A stretch of DNA of 64,000 bases from Burkholderiaceae bacterium. GTDB lineage: Bacteria > Pseudomonadota > Gammaproteobacteria > Burkholderiales > Burkholderiaceae_E. Below the pieces are notes generated by a model. The model saw nothing but the letters and a program-made list of their open reading frames with translations. It did no database searches and was not told the origin of the DNA. The stretch spans positions 124,001 to 188,000 of the forward strand of contig JAMLIS010000006.1 of NCBI GenBank assembly GCA_023954015.1, given 5' to 3'. The position numbers and the translations under genes were made by a program. Position 1 is the stretch's first letter. Each line of letters starts with the position of its first letter. Of this stretch, positions 12,041 to 20,513 are shown in pieces.

Positions 12041-13525
12041 ATGTTCGGATTCCTGCGTCGCAAGAGGCCCTCCCCGGCCGAAGACTCCCCCGCTCCCGGC
12101 GATTCGGCGTCCTCCGATGCGGGTGCGTCGCAGCCGCAGTCCGCGCACGGGCTCGGTGTGCCGGCGCATGGCCTGTACCCGTCGGAGGTCCTGTACCCCG
12201 CTGAGGTGCTTGCACCGGCCGAGCCGGAACCGGCGCAGCAACCGCCGCTCGCCGACGCACCGCCGAGGACGTCGCCCGCCGAGGAAACGCGCGAAGCGGA
12301 AGCGCCGGCGCCGGAGGAGGCGCCCGCGATGGGGCGAGCACCCGCGACGGGGCAAACGACACCGGCAGCCGACGCGCCCCCGGCAGCCGACGCGCCCCCG
12401 GCAGCCGAAGCGCCCTCGGCAGCCGAAGCGCCCCCGGCAGCCGAAGCGCCTGCATCCACGGAAATGCGCGCGACAGCGGCGGCGCCCGCCGCGGCCGACC
12501 TGCCCCCGCCGACGCAAGCGGCCTTCTACGGCAGTCTCTATTCGCCCGAAGTGCTGGCCCCTGCGCAGGCGATCTTCCTGCCGTCGGGCGACGCGGTCGT
12601 CACGCTGCCCGAGGAAGAACGGCGCACCTGGGTCAGTCGGCTGCGCCAGGGCATGTCGCGCACGCGCGGCAACCTTGCCGGCCTGTTCTCCAACGTCCAG
12701 GTCGACGATGCGCTCTTCGAGGAACTCGAAACGGCGCTGATCGCCAGCGACGCGGGCGTCGCGACGACGCAGTGGCTGATGCAGCGACTGCAGGAACGCG
12801 TGCGGCGCGAACGGCTGATCGACGCCGAGCAGGTGCGGCTCGCCCTGCGCGCCTTGCTGGTCGAGCTGCTGATGCCGCTCGAGAAGCCGATGGACATCGA
12901 CGCGGCCGAGCCCGTGGTGATGATGATTGCCGGCGTCAACGGGGCCGGCAAGACCACGTCCATCGGCAAGCTGGCGCATCACCTGCAGCGCGAGGGAAAG
13001 TCGATCCTGCTCGCGGCCGGCGACACCTTTCGCGCCGCCGCGCGCGAGCAGCTCGCCGAATGGGGTTCGCGCAACCGCGTCGACGTCATCGCGCAGCAGG
13101 GCGGCGATCCGGCCGCCGTCGCCTTCGATGCGGTGCACGCAGGTCGCGCGCGCCGGACCGGCGTCGTGATCATCGACACCGCCGGACGCCTGCCGACGCA
13201 GGCGCACCTGATGGAGGAGCTGCGCAAGATCCGGCGCGTCGTCGCCAAGGCGATGGAAGGGGCGCCGCACGAGACGCTGCTCGTGCTCGACGGAAACACC
13301 GGGCAGAACATGCTCGCCCAGGTCAAGGCCTTCGACGAGACGGTTCCGCTGAGCGGGCTGATCGTGACGAAGCTCGACGGGACGGCGAAGGGCGGAGCGC
13401 TCGCCGCCCTCGCATTCACGCGCCGCGAACGCCCGGTCCCCGTCTACTTCATCGGCGTAGGCGAGAAGATCGACGACCTGCAGGCGTTCTCGGCGGACGA
13501 ATTCGCCGGGGCGTTGCTGGACTGA
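12041..13525 (+). CDS. ftsY: Signal recognition particle receptor FtsY
   Basis: FtsY is the membrane-associated GTPase that docks SRP-ribosome complexes at the SecYEG translocon. The 494-residue product has a basic MFGFLRRKR start and a long acidic, Ala/Pro-rich A domain (residues about 10-185) with an internal repeat. The N domain helices and G domain follow. G motifs are GVNGAGKT (about residue 300), DTFRAAA, DTAGRLPT, TKLDG and the closing GVGEKIDDL. It is longer than E. coli-type NG cores because of the repetitive A domain. It is divergent from the M16 operon and convergent with the acyltransferase gene. Confidence 0.96.
   Translation: MFGFLRRKRPSPAEDSPAPGDSASSDAGASQPQSAHGLGVPAHGLYPSEVLYPAEVLAPAEPEPAQQPPLADAPPRTSPAEETREAEAPAPEEAPAMGRAPATGQTTPAADAPPAADAPPAAEAPSAAEAPPAAEAPASTEMRATAAAPAAADLPPPTQAAFYGSLYSPEVLAPAQAIFLPSGDAVVTLPEEERRTWVSRLRQGMSRTRGNLAGLFSNVQVDDALFEELETALIASDAGVATTQWLMQRLQERVRRERLIDAEQVRLALRALLVELLMPLEKPMDIDAAEPVVMMIAGVNGAGKTTSIGKLAHHLQREGKSILLAAGDTFRAAAREQLAEWGSRNRVDVIAQQGGDPAAVAFDAVHAGRARRTGVVIIDTAGRLPTQAHLMEELRKIRRVVAKAMEGAPHETLLVLDGNTGQNMLAQVKAFDETVPLSGLIVTKLDGTAKGGALAALAFTRRERPVPVYFIGVGEKIDDLQAFSADEFAGALLD
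12361..12450. repeat. 18-bp x5 coding repeat in ftsY
   Basis: Five consecutive 18-bp units encode a PAADAP/PAAEAP hexapeptide series in the acidic A domain of FtsY. Units differ at a few positions only. The repeat keeps frame and lengthens a disordered linker, so copy number could vary without harming the GTPase domain. Confidence 0.85.
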
Positions 13526-13539
13526 CGTTCAGCGCTTCT

Positions 13540-14247
13540 TCAGACCACGAGCGCCAGGTCGGCCAGGCCGGCCACTGCGCGCAAGGGATCCGGAACCGTT
13601 CGCGGCATCGGCTGGCGAGCGGGTGCGCCGCCGGGACCGAACAGGTCGATCCCCGGATGGCGGTCGACGAAGAAGAAATCGCGCAACGGATGCCCGTTGC
13701 GCAGCATCGCGTCGTACGCGTCGAAAACCCCGAGCTGCATCAGCCGGTGCGTGGCGAGGTCGCGGCCTCTGGGCGCGAAGAAAGGCGCGGCGGGAAAGAC
13801 GTCGACGAAGCCGAGCTGCTCGTATTCGCGGGCAGCCGAAGCGCGCGCCGCAACGAGCATCGTCTCCGCCTGCACTGCCAGGCAATATCGGTGAAACGCC
13901 TTCCACAGCATCCTGCGCACCTGCGGCGCACCGTCGCCCTCGCGCACGGCCAGCCGCGACCCTTCGGCAATCGATCGATGCGCCAGCGACGCGGGCAGCG
14001 CGAGCAGACCGTCGACCATCATCGGGCCCCGTTCGGCGGCGAGGATGCGCAGCGTTCCGAGTGCCTCTCCGTCGATCGCCGACTCGGCGAGCAGCAGCGT
14101 GACGTTCGGCTGCCGGTCGTAGGCGTCGTGCACCGGCGAGGCCGCCGCCGAAAGCCGCGCGCGCAGCGCGAACACGCGGGCGCGATCGTCCCGGCTGCGC
14201 GCGACGCGCACGGTTACGGCGGATGCAACGGCGGCTTCGGTGGGCAT
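13540..14247 (-). CDS. GNAT-fold acyltransferase, N-acyl amino acid synthase (FeeM)-like
   Basis: The 235-residue product resembles the FeeM/N-acyl amino acid synthase group of GNAT folds. An N-terminal RVARSRDDRARVFALRARL strand-helix leads to a central EGSRLAVRE motif, then an AARASAAREYEQLGF acetyltransferase-type segment and a FFVDRHPGIDLFG tail. Such enzymes join acyl chains from acyl-ACP to amino acids; the substrate here cannot be read from sequence. ATG 14247 is chosen because GAGG lies 7 nt upstream; in-frame ATGs further upstream (e.g. 14385) would add up to 46 residues without family character. It is single, convergent with ftsY. Confidence 0.6.
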   Translation of the reverse strand: MPTEAAVASAVTVRVARSRDDRARVFALRARLSAAASPVHDAYDRQPNVTLLLAESAIDGEALGTLRILAAERGPMMVDGLLALPASLAHRSIAEGSRLAVREGDGAPQVRRMLWKAFHRYCLAVQAETMLVAARASAAREYEQLGFVDVFPAAPFFAPRGRDLATHRLMQLGVFDAYDAMLRNGHPLRDFFFVDRHPGIDLFGPGGAPARQPMPRTVPDPLRAVAGLADLALVV

Positions 14248-14457
14248 CGACGGACCTCGGGGTCGGCTGTCGCGAGGACCGATGCCGGATCGTGCGGCGA
14301 TCGCATGGATGACATCGGCGACAGCACTCATCGTATGCCGGCCCGCGTCGTCGTCGCCATCCACCGATCGGCGCATCGAATCCATCCATCGGGACGACGT
14401 CGAGCGTACGAAGTGCCGCCCACGCGAAGCCGCGTGCAGGCAGCCGATGCCGAGCCT

Positions 14458-15114
14458 TTACGAGCCCGCTCGATCCCGCGACGCCTCCTCCTGCTGCGAA
14501 GGCTGCGCCTTGCGGAACGCTTCGAGCTTCATGCACTCGTCGAAGATGCGCATCGATCGGCGATAGCGGCCGACGTCCGTCTCGAAACGACGCGCATTGA
14601 AGATCTGCGGCACCAGGCAGGCATCGGCCATCGACGGTTCGTCCCCGTGGCAGTAGCGGCCCGTGCGGGGATCGGCCAGTTCGCGCTCGAATGCGGCCAG
14701 GCCCTCGTCGCACCAGTGGCGGTACCAGCGCGCGATCGCCTCCGCGTCGAGCCCGAGCCCATCGCGCAGGTGATTCAGCACCCGCAGATTGTTCAGCGGA
14801 TGGATCTCCGCGGCGACGAGCATCGACAACGAACGCACGCGGGCGCGGCCGTACGGATCGCCCGGCAGCAGTTTCGGACCCGGTTTCGTCTCGTCCAGGT
14901 ACTCGATGATCGCCAGCGACTGGGCCAGCCGCCGCTCGCCGTCGACGAGCAGAGGTACCAGCCCTTGCGGGTTTACCGCCCGGAACGGGTCGCCGCATTG
15001 CTCGCCCGAAGGTAGCCAGACGACCTTCGGTTCCCACGGCAAGCCCTTCAGATTCAGGGCGATCCGCACACGGAACGAAGCCGAGCTGCGGAAATAGGTA
15101 TGGAGCTGGAGCAC
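14458..15114 (-). CDS. maiA: Maleylacetoacetate isomerase (zeta-class GST)
   Basis: The 218-residue glutathione S-transferase-fold protein converts maleylacetoacetate to fumarylacetoacetate (tyrosine/homogentisate route) or handles maleylpyruvate in gentisate catabolism. The zeta-class signature is present: YFRSSASFRVRIALNLKG (SSxxxRVRIAL), then NPQGLVPLL and QSLAIIEYLDE of the thioredoxin-like domain. The C-terminal helical domain has EIHPLNNLRVLNHL and PSMADACLVPQ. No other tyrosine catabolic gene is adjacent, so pathway membership is open. It is divergent from rpoH, with 99 bp between the starts. Confidence 0.88.
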   Translation of the reverse strand: MLQLHTYFRSSASFRVRIALNLKGLPWEPKVVWLPSGEQCGDPFRAVNPQGLVPLLVDGERRLAQSLAIIEYLDETKPGPKLLPGDPYGRARVRSLSMLVAAEIHPLNNLRVLNHLRDGLGLDAEAIARWYRHWCDEGLAAFERELADPRTGRYCHGDEPSMADACLVPQIFNARRFETDVGRYRRSMRIFDECMKLEAFRKAQPSQQEEASRDRAGS

Positions 15115-15158
15115 GTGAATCCTCTATATCTGACGTTTCTGTCGGAAAACACCCGATT

Positions 15159-15185
15159 CTGGCACTCTCGCCCCGAGAGTGCTAA
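15159..15185 (+). promoter_or_regulatory. CIRCE-like HrcA operator upstream of rpoH
   Basis: Bases 15177-15185 read GAGTGCTAA, a perfect right half of the CIRCE consensus TTAGCACTC-N9-GAGTGCTAA. The left half, 15159-15167, is CTGGCACTC, differing at two positions. The spacer is exactly nine bases. The site lies 28 bp before the rpoH start codon and overlaps a possible -10 (TAATCT at 15183-15188), where a repressor would block transcription. HrcA binding is inferred; hrcA is not in the window. Confidence 0.72.
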
Positions 15186-15213
15186 TCTATCGTCCCAGCA
15201 AGGAGATCATCGG

Positions 15214-16107
15214 ATGACAAAGGGAAATTCCGCTGCGCTCGTGCCCACTTCGCCCAATGCGATGATGGGGCTGCCCGCTGTCGGGAACCTGGATGCGTAT
15301 ATTGCCGCGGTTCACCGCCTGCCGATGCTCACCGCCGCGCAGGAGAGCGAGTTGTCACGCCGGTACCGCGAAACGGGCGACCTGGACGCGGCGCGCGACA
15401 TGGTGCTGTCGCACCTGCGCCTGGTCGTTTCGATCGCGCGCCAGTATCTCGGCTACGGATTGCCGCACGCGGACCTGATCCAGGAAGGCAACATCGGCCT
15501 GATGAAGGCGGTCAAGCGCTTCGACCCCGATCGGGGGGTCCGCCTCGTGTCGTTCGCGCTGCACTGGATCCGAGCGGAGATCCACGAATACATCCTGAAG
15601 AACTGGCGCACGGTGAAGGTCGCCACGACGAAGGCGCAGCGCAAGCTCTTCTTCAACCTGCGGTCGCGCAAACCGGGACCGCAGGCGCTTACCGCGGCCG
15701 AGGTCGACGCGATCGCGCGCGACCTGAACGTGCGCGAGAAGGACGTCGTCGAGATGGAGACGCGCCTGGGCGGCCAGGACATCACCCTCGACGCCACCGT
15801 CGACGACGGCGAGGAGAGCTACGCGCCGATCGCCTGGCTCGCGGCGCCGCAGGCGGAGCCCACGCAGGTACTCGAGTCGCGCGACCGCGACCGGCTGCAC
15901 AGCGAAGGCATCGCCAATGCGCTGGCTGCCCTCGACGCGCGCAGTCGCCGGATCATCGAGACGCGCTGGCTGAAGGACGAGTCGGAAGGCGGCACGCTCA
16001 CGCTGCACCAGCTCGCCGACGAGTTCGGCGTCTCCGCCGAGCGCATTCGCCAGATCGAGGCGAAGGCGCTGCAGAAGATGAAAGGGGCATTGGCCGAATA
16101 CGTCTGA
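15214..16107 (+). CDS. rpoH: RNA polymerase heat-shock sigma factor sigma-32
   Basis: RpoH directs core RNA polymerase to heat-shock promoters. The 297-residue product shows region 2 (LVVSIARQYLGYGLPHADLIQEGNIGLMKAV split by the usual DLIQEGN core), the RpoH-specific box around QRKLFFNLR (residues about 140-152), and region 4 with DEFGVSAERIRQIEAKALQKMK. ATG 15214 follows AAGGAG at ideal spacing. The CIRCE-like site just upstream suggests HrcA repression in addition to the usual RNA and protein-stability controls. A target promoter is visible before hslV in this window. Confidence 0.96.
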   Translation: MTKGNSAALVPTSPNAMMGLPAVGNLDAYIAAVHRLPMLTAAQESELSRRYRETGDLDAARDMVLSHLRLVVSIARQYLGYGLPHADLIQEGNIGLMKAVKRFDPDRGVRLVSFALHWIRAEIHEYILKNWRTVKVATTKAQRKLFFNLRSRKPGPQALTAAEVDAIARDLNVREKDVVEMETRLGGQDITLDATVDDGEESYAPIAWLAAPQAEPTQVLESRDRDRLHSEGIANALAALDARSRRIIETRWLKDESEGGTLTLHQLADEFGVSAERIRQIEAKALQKMKGALAEYV

Positions 16108-16153
16108 CGGGGCGGCGCACGGCGGTTCGGGTGCGCCCTGATCGACTCGGCCC

Positions 16154-17053
16154 GTGCCCGCCGCAGCCATCGCGAGCCTGCTGTTCAACGCCTTCGTCTG
16201 GGGCGTTTCGTGGTGGCCGTTCCGCCAGTTGAATTCGCTCGGCCTGCACAGCGTCTGGGCCACCGGCTTCGCCTTTCTCTTCTCGACGATCGTCATCAGC
16301 GCCTGGCGCCCGTCGGCGTGGGCGGGTCTGCTGCGGCGCCCGCGCCTGCTGTGGCTCGTGCTGGCCGCCGGCGCGACCAACGTCGCCTTCAACTGGGGCG
16401 TGATGATCGGAGAGGTCGTCCGCGTCGTCCTGCTCTTCTACCTGATGCCGGTGTGGTCGTTGCTGCTCGCGCGCTGGCTGCTCGACGAGCCGATCACCGC
16501 CGCCGCGCTCGCGCGGATGGCGCTCGCACTGGCCGGTGCAGCCGTCGTCCTGTGGCAGCCCGGCGCAGGCTTTCCGCTGCCGTCGTCGTTTGCCGACTGG
16601 CTCGGCGTGGCCGGCGGCATCTGCTTCGCATTCGTCAACGTGCTCGTGCGTCGCAACCGCGACGCGCCGGACGACGTGCGAGCACTGGCGATGTTCGTCG
16701 GCGGCTTCGTCGTTGCGATCGCGATGGCATGGGCAGTGTCGCGCAGCGGCGCGATGGCGTTTCCACCGGCGCCCCGCTGGTCGTGGATCGCAGGGACGAT
16801 CGCGCTGGCGATCGCGCTGCTCGCGGGCAACTTCGCGCTGCAGTACGGCGTCGCGCGCGTGCCGGCAAGCGTCACCGCGATCGTGATGCTCAGCGAGGTG
16901 CTCTTCGCCGCGGTTTCGTCGGTGGTCGTGGGCGGCGAGACGCTGAGCGCACGCACGCTCGCCGGCGGCGCGATGATCCTGGCGGCCACCGTGCTCGTCG
17001 CGCTGACGCAGCGCGGCACGCAGCAGGACGTGCGACCGCGGCGGGCGACGTAG
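16154..17053 (+). CDS. EamA/DMT-superfamily permease
   Basis: The 299-residue polytopic membrane protein belongs to the drug/metabolite transporter superfamily. About ten hydrophobic helices can be traced, arranged as two EamA repeats. The second repeat contains the typical PASVTAIVMLSEVLFAAVSSVVV segment (interrupted here by no charged residue) near residues 235-258. The start is GTG 16154. It is probably an exporter of amino acids or metabolites, but the substrate is not predictable. It sits 46 bp after rpoH, possibly by read-through. Confidence 0.82.
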   Translation: MPAAAIASLLFNAFVWGVSWWPFRQLNSLGLHSVWATGFAFLFSTIVISAWRPSAWAGLLRRPRLLWLVLAAGATNVAFNWGVMIGEVVRVVLLFYLMPVWSLLLARWLLDEPITAAALARMALALAGAAVVLWQPGAGFPLPSSFADWLGVAGGICFAFVNVLVRRNRDAPDDVRALAMFVGGFVVAIAMAWAVSRSGAMAFPPAPRWSWIAGTIALAIALLAGNFALQYGVARVPASVTAIVMLSEVLFAAVSSVVVGGETLSARTLAGGAMILAATVLVALTQRGTQQDVRPRRAT

Positions 17054-17103
17054 CGCGTGAACGATGCGCGGCTGTTCCGCTGCCCGATGACGTCGAGCCG
17101 CCG

Positions 17104-17727
17104 TCAGCCCGCCAGCAGCGCCCTCAGGTCGTGCGCGATGGGCTCGGGCCCGGTGCCGTGCTTGATGAACAGGCGCAACCTGCCCCGCGGATCGTAGACA
17201 TAGCTTCCCGCGGTGTGGTCCACCGTGTAGCTGCCAGGTGTCTTGCCCGGCACCTTCTGATAGAAGACGCGGAACGCCTTCGCCGTGCGCTCGGTGGCCT
17301 GCTCGTCGCCGTACAGGCCGAGGAAACGCGGGTCGAAGGCCGGCACGTAGCTGGCGAGCAGTTGCGGCGTGTCGCGCTCGGGGTCGACGGTGACGAACAG
17401 CACCTGCACGCGGTCGGCGTCGGGTCCCAGCTCCTTCATCACCTCGGCGAGTTCCGACATCGTCGTCGGGCACACGTCGGGGCACTGCGTGTAGCCGAAG
17501 AAGATCACGACGGCCTTGCCGCGAAAGTCGGCAAGCGAATACGGCTTGCCGTCGTGGCCGGTGAGACGGAAATCCTGCGCGAAATCGGCGCCGGTGACGT
17601 CGGTGTTGCGGAACTCGGGCTTCGACTGGCAGCCTGCCAGCCAGAGCGCGCCCGAGAGCATCGCGGCCATTGCCGCCCGCCGCGTCCAGCGCCCGGACAG
17701 CGGCGCGAGCGCGTCGAGTTTGGTCAT
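17104..17727 (-). CDS. SCO1/SenC copper chaperone lipoprotein
   Basis: Sco proteins deliver copper to the CuA centre of cytochrome oxidase subunit II. The 207-residue product has an N-terminal signal with lipobox LAGC (Cys33), so it should be anchored at the periplasmic face of a membrane. The thioredoxin-like domain carries the copper ligands CPDVC (Cys82, Cys86) and the distal histidine in VDHTAG (His171). It is the last gene of the SURF1-Sco-like-ctaA-ctaB-sco block, matching its role in oxidase assembly. Confidence 0.93.
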   Translation of the reverse strand: MTKLDALAPLSGRWTRRAAMAAMLSGALWLAGCQSKPEFRNTDVTGADFAQDFRLTGHDGKPYSLADFRGKAVVIFFGYTQCPDVCPTTMSELAEVMKELGPDADRVQVLFVTVDPERDTPQLLASYVPAFDPRFLGLYGDEQATERTAKAFRVFYQKVPGKTPGSYTVDHTAGSYVYDPRGRLRLFIKHGTGPEPIAHDLRALLAG

Positions 17728-17816
17728 CGGGATCGGATCCTCCGTAAGCGAGAGCCTTCGGCGGCGCAAACGAATCCGCGCGCCCGCGCGGGCAAGGCGG
17801 AATCGTTCACACGTTC

Positions 17817-18710
17817 TCAGCTCATGAAGTGGTCGACGAGCAGCGCGCCGAACAGCGCCGCCAGGTAAAAGATCGAGTAGCCGAAAGTGCGCCGGGCGAG
17901 CTCGTCGGAGTAGTTGCGCCACATGCGCCACGCGTAGGCAAGGAACACGGCGTCGAGCGCAAGCGCGCACGCCAGGTACAGCGCGCCGCTCATCTGGATC
18001 AGGAAGGGCAGGATCGAGGCCACGACCAGCAGGACGGTGTAGAGCAGGATGTTCAGCCGCGTGAATTCGGGCCCGTGCGTCACCGGCAGCATCGGCAATC
18101 CCGACTTGCGGTAGTCGTCGATGCGGTACAGCGCCAGCGACCAGAAGTGCGGCGGCGTCCAGACGAAGATGATCAGGAACAGCACGAGCGGCGCGGCGCT
18201 CACCTCGTTGGTCACCGCCGCCCATCCGAGTACCGGCGGCATCGCGCCGGAGGCTCCGCCGATCACGATGTTCTGCGGCGTGGCCGGCTTGAGCAGCACC
18301 GTGTACACGACGGCGTAGCCGACGAAGGTGGCCAGCGTCAGCCACATCGTCAGCGGATTGACGAACACGTGCAGCACGAATGCACCGAGCACCGCCAGCA
18401 CGGTGGCGAACAGCGCATGCCCCGGGACGCCGACCTCGCCGCTGGCCGACGGCCGTCCGCGCGTGCGCGCCATGCGTGCGTCGATGTGGCGCTCGATCAG
18501 GCAGTTGAACGCGAATCCCGCGCCGGCCAGCAGCGAGATTCCGAGCGTGCCGAACAGCAGGACCTGCCAGTGCACCTGCTCGCGGCTCGCCAGCAGCATG
18601 CCGATCAGCGCGCAGAACGCCGCCAGCAGCACGATGCGCGGCTTGGTCACCGCCAGGTATTGCGAGGCGGCCAGGCGCCAGCCGGCGGGTTGCGCAACGG
18701 GCATGTCCAT
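17817..18710 (-). CDS. ctaB: Protoheme IX farnesyltransferase (heme O synthase)
   Basis: CtaB attaches farnesyl to heme B, giving heme O, in the inner membrane. The 297-residue UbiA-family protein has about nine hydrophobic helices, the prenyl-diphosphate motif [19 protein letters not shown] (D-x3-D type), and the second motif [14 protein letters not shown]. The start is taken at ATG 18710 (MDM); ATG 18704 is two codons downstream. Its product is the substrate of CtaA, encoded immediately upstream. Confidence 0.95.
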   Translation of the reverse strand: MDMPVAQPAGWRLAASQYLAVTKPRIVLLAAFCALIGMLLASREQVHWQVLLFGTLGISLLAGAGFAFNCLIERHIDARMARTRGRPSASGEVGVPGHALFATVLAVLGAFVLHVFVNPLTMWLTLATFVGYAVVYTVLLKPATPQNIVIGGASGAMPPVLGWAAVTNEVSAAPLVLFLIIFVWTPPHFWSLALYRIDDYRKSGLPMLPVTHGPEFTRLNILLYTVLLVVASILPFLIQMSGALYLACALALDAVFLAYAWRMWRNYSDELARRTFGYSIFYLAALFGALLVDHFMS

Positions 18711-18730
18711 CGTGTTCGAGCCCCGGTTCC

Positions 18731-19789
18731 TCAGATCGCCGAGCGTGCCTGCCGCGTGCGGAACAGCAGCGCCACGAGCAGGCCGAGCAGCAGCGCCGCT
18801 CCGCCGTTGTGCATCACCGCCACCGCCAGCGGCAGGCTGAAATAAACGTTCGACAGGCCGAGCAGCCACTGCACGACCAGGACGACGAGAATCGCAGCGC
18901 CGAGCGTTCGCAGGCCTTCGGTGCGGCGAACGCGCCACGCGAGCCAGCCGACGTACAGCGCCACGACGACGGCGCCGAGTCGATGCATCACGTGGATCGC
19001 GGTGAGCGCCTGCTGGGACAGCAGCTGCCCGTCGCCGGTGCGTCCCAGCTCGCGCAGGAAATGGAAGGCGTTGGCGAAGTCCATCTCGGGCCACCACTGG
19101 CCGCGGCAGGTGGGCAGGTCGGTGCACGCCAGCGCCGCGTAGTTCGTGCTGGTCCAGCCGCCGAGGAAGATCTGCGCGGCGAGCAGCGCCACGCCGAGCA
19201 GCGCGGGCGCGTACAGCGCGGCGGCGGGCTCGGCATCGACGTAGCGCGGCCGCTCCGCCTGGCGCAGCCAGAGCCACAGCAGCAGCGACAGCGTGAGCAG
19301 TCCGCCGACGAGGTGTCCGGTGACGATCGCCGGCTTGAGCAGCAGCGTGACCGTCCACATGCCGAAGATTCCCTGCAGCACCACCACGCCGACCAGCGCC
19401 GTGGGCAACGCCGGCGACTGGTGCAGTTCCTCCCGCTTGCGCCAGGCGACGACCGCGATCGCGATCGCGAGCAGGCCGAGCAGCTTGGCGAAATACCGAT
19501 GGATCATCTCGCGCCAGGCCTTGCCCATCGAAACCGGGCCGTGCTCGCCGCCCTGCGCGGCAACCGCCTTCGCGATGTCGTCCTGCGCGTGGAAGGGACT
19601 GAGCGTGCCGTAGCAGCCGGGCCAGTCGGGACAACCCAGGCCGGCATCGGTCAGGCGCACATAGGCGCCGAGCATGATCAACGCGAAGGTCAACACGAGC
19701 GTCAAGCCGATCAAGCGCCGGTAGCGAAGCGCCGCACGCGCGCGGGTGCGCTCGCGGGGCAGGGAAGAACTCGGGAACGTTGCGCTCAT
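18731..19789 (-). CDS. ctaA: Heme A synthase (COX15/CtaA)
   Basis: CtaA oxidises the C8 methyl of heme O to make heme A for the aa3 oxidase. The 352-residue membrane protein contains the COX15 signature [10 protein letters not shown] after the first helix, an EMIHRYFAK heme-ligand histidine segment, the VTGHLVGG motif and [10 protein letters not shown] toward the C-terminus. About eight hydrophobic helices are visible. ATG 19789 is chosen; the open frame continues upstream but without hydrophobic or family character. It lies 20 bp before ctaB. Confidence 0.94.
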   Translation of the reverse strand: MSATFPSSSLPRERTRARAALRYRRLIGLTLVLTFALIMLGAYVRLTDAGLGCPDWPGCYGTLSPFHAQDDIAKAVAAQGGEHGPVSMGKAWREMIHRYFAKLLGLLAIAIAVVAWRKREELHQSPALPTALVGVVVLQGIFGMWTVTLLLKPAIVTGHLVGGLLTLSLLLWLWLRQAERPRYVDAEPAAALYAPALLGVALLAAQIFLGGWTSTNYAALACTDLPTCRGQWWPEMDFANAFHFLRELGRTGDGQLLSQQALTAIHVMHRLGAVVVALYVGWLAWRVRRTEGLRTLGAAILVVLVVQWLLGLSNVYFSLPLAVAVMHNGGAALLLGLLVALLFRTRQARSAI

Positions 19790-19841
19790 CTTCTCGACTC
19801 TTGCTCTCGTGCTTCGGGACGCGACGACGGAGGCGGACGCG

Positions 19842-20513
19842 TCATCCGATTCCGGAGGCCCGCAACACCTTTGCGAGATCCTTCTTGATCCGGCTCGGAT
19901 CGGCATCGCGCGGAAAGCGCATCATCAGGTGCCCCATCGGATCGATCAACCAGATGTGGTCCGAAACCGATGTCGTCGCGGTCGCGGGCAGCTTGGTCGC
20001 GATCTGCTGGCCGGGCACGCGGATGACGAGCAGGCCTTCGTGCTCGGCGAGCAGCGCCGGATCGGGCATTCCGGCGTCCGGCAGCAACCATACCCGCACG
20101 ACGCGGTCGCGTTCCTTGCCCGCGGTCAAGCGGACCTGACGCACATGGTACAAGCGCAGGCGGCAGTCTTCGTCGCAGTCCGACGGCGCCACGACGAGCA
20201 TCACCCAGCGACCGCGCAGCTCGCCGAGCGTTCGCACGTCGCCCACGACCGGCGCACCGCCCAGCGAATCGACCGGCCGCTGCTCGATCAGCGTCCCGTA
20301 GTTCGTTCGACCGTCCGGCCGCAGCACGTAATAGGTGTAGTACGACGCGGCGATCGGCGAGGCGAGCAGCAGCAGCAGCGCGAGCAGCTTGAGCCTGCCC
20401 GCCGCGCGTTTCCGTGGGCGCGGCAGCGGCGCGCGCTCGTCGCCGGCGCGTCGCTGCCGCGCCTCGTGCTGCGAAACCGTCGAATCCGTCACCTGCCTGT
20501 CCCTGCCAGTCAT
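19842..20513 (-). CDS. Membrane-anchored Sco-like thioredoxin-fold protein
   Basis: The 223-residue protein, often left as hypothetical in such operons, has a basic N-terminus, one membrane helix (residues about 41-63) and a periplasmic domain. That domain contains CDEDC (Cys113 and Cys117, the Sco-type C-x3-C) and a later SDHIWLIDPMGHL (His186) that aligns with the VDHTAGSYVYDPRG segment of the Sco protein in the same operon. The pattern suggests a second copper- or thiol-handling assembly factor. ATG 20513 overlaps the SURF1 stop as ATGA; GTG 20492 with AGGGA upstream is an alternative. Confidence 0.62.
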   Translation of the reverse strand: MTGRDRQVTDSTVSQHEARQRRAGDERAPLPRPRKRAAGRLKLLALLLLLASPIAASYYTYYVLRPDGRTNYGTLIEQRPVDSLGGAPVVGDVRTLGELRGRWVMLVVAPSDCDEDCRLRLYHVRQVRLTAGKERDRVVRVWLLPDAGMPDPALLAEHEGLLVIRVPGQQIATKLPATATTSVSDHIWLIDPMGHLMMRFPRDADPSRIKKDLAKVLRASGIG

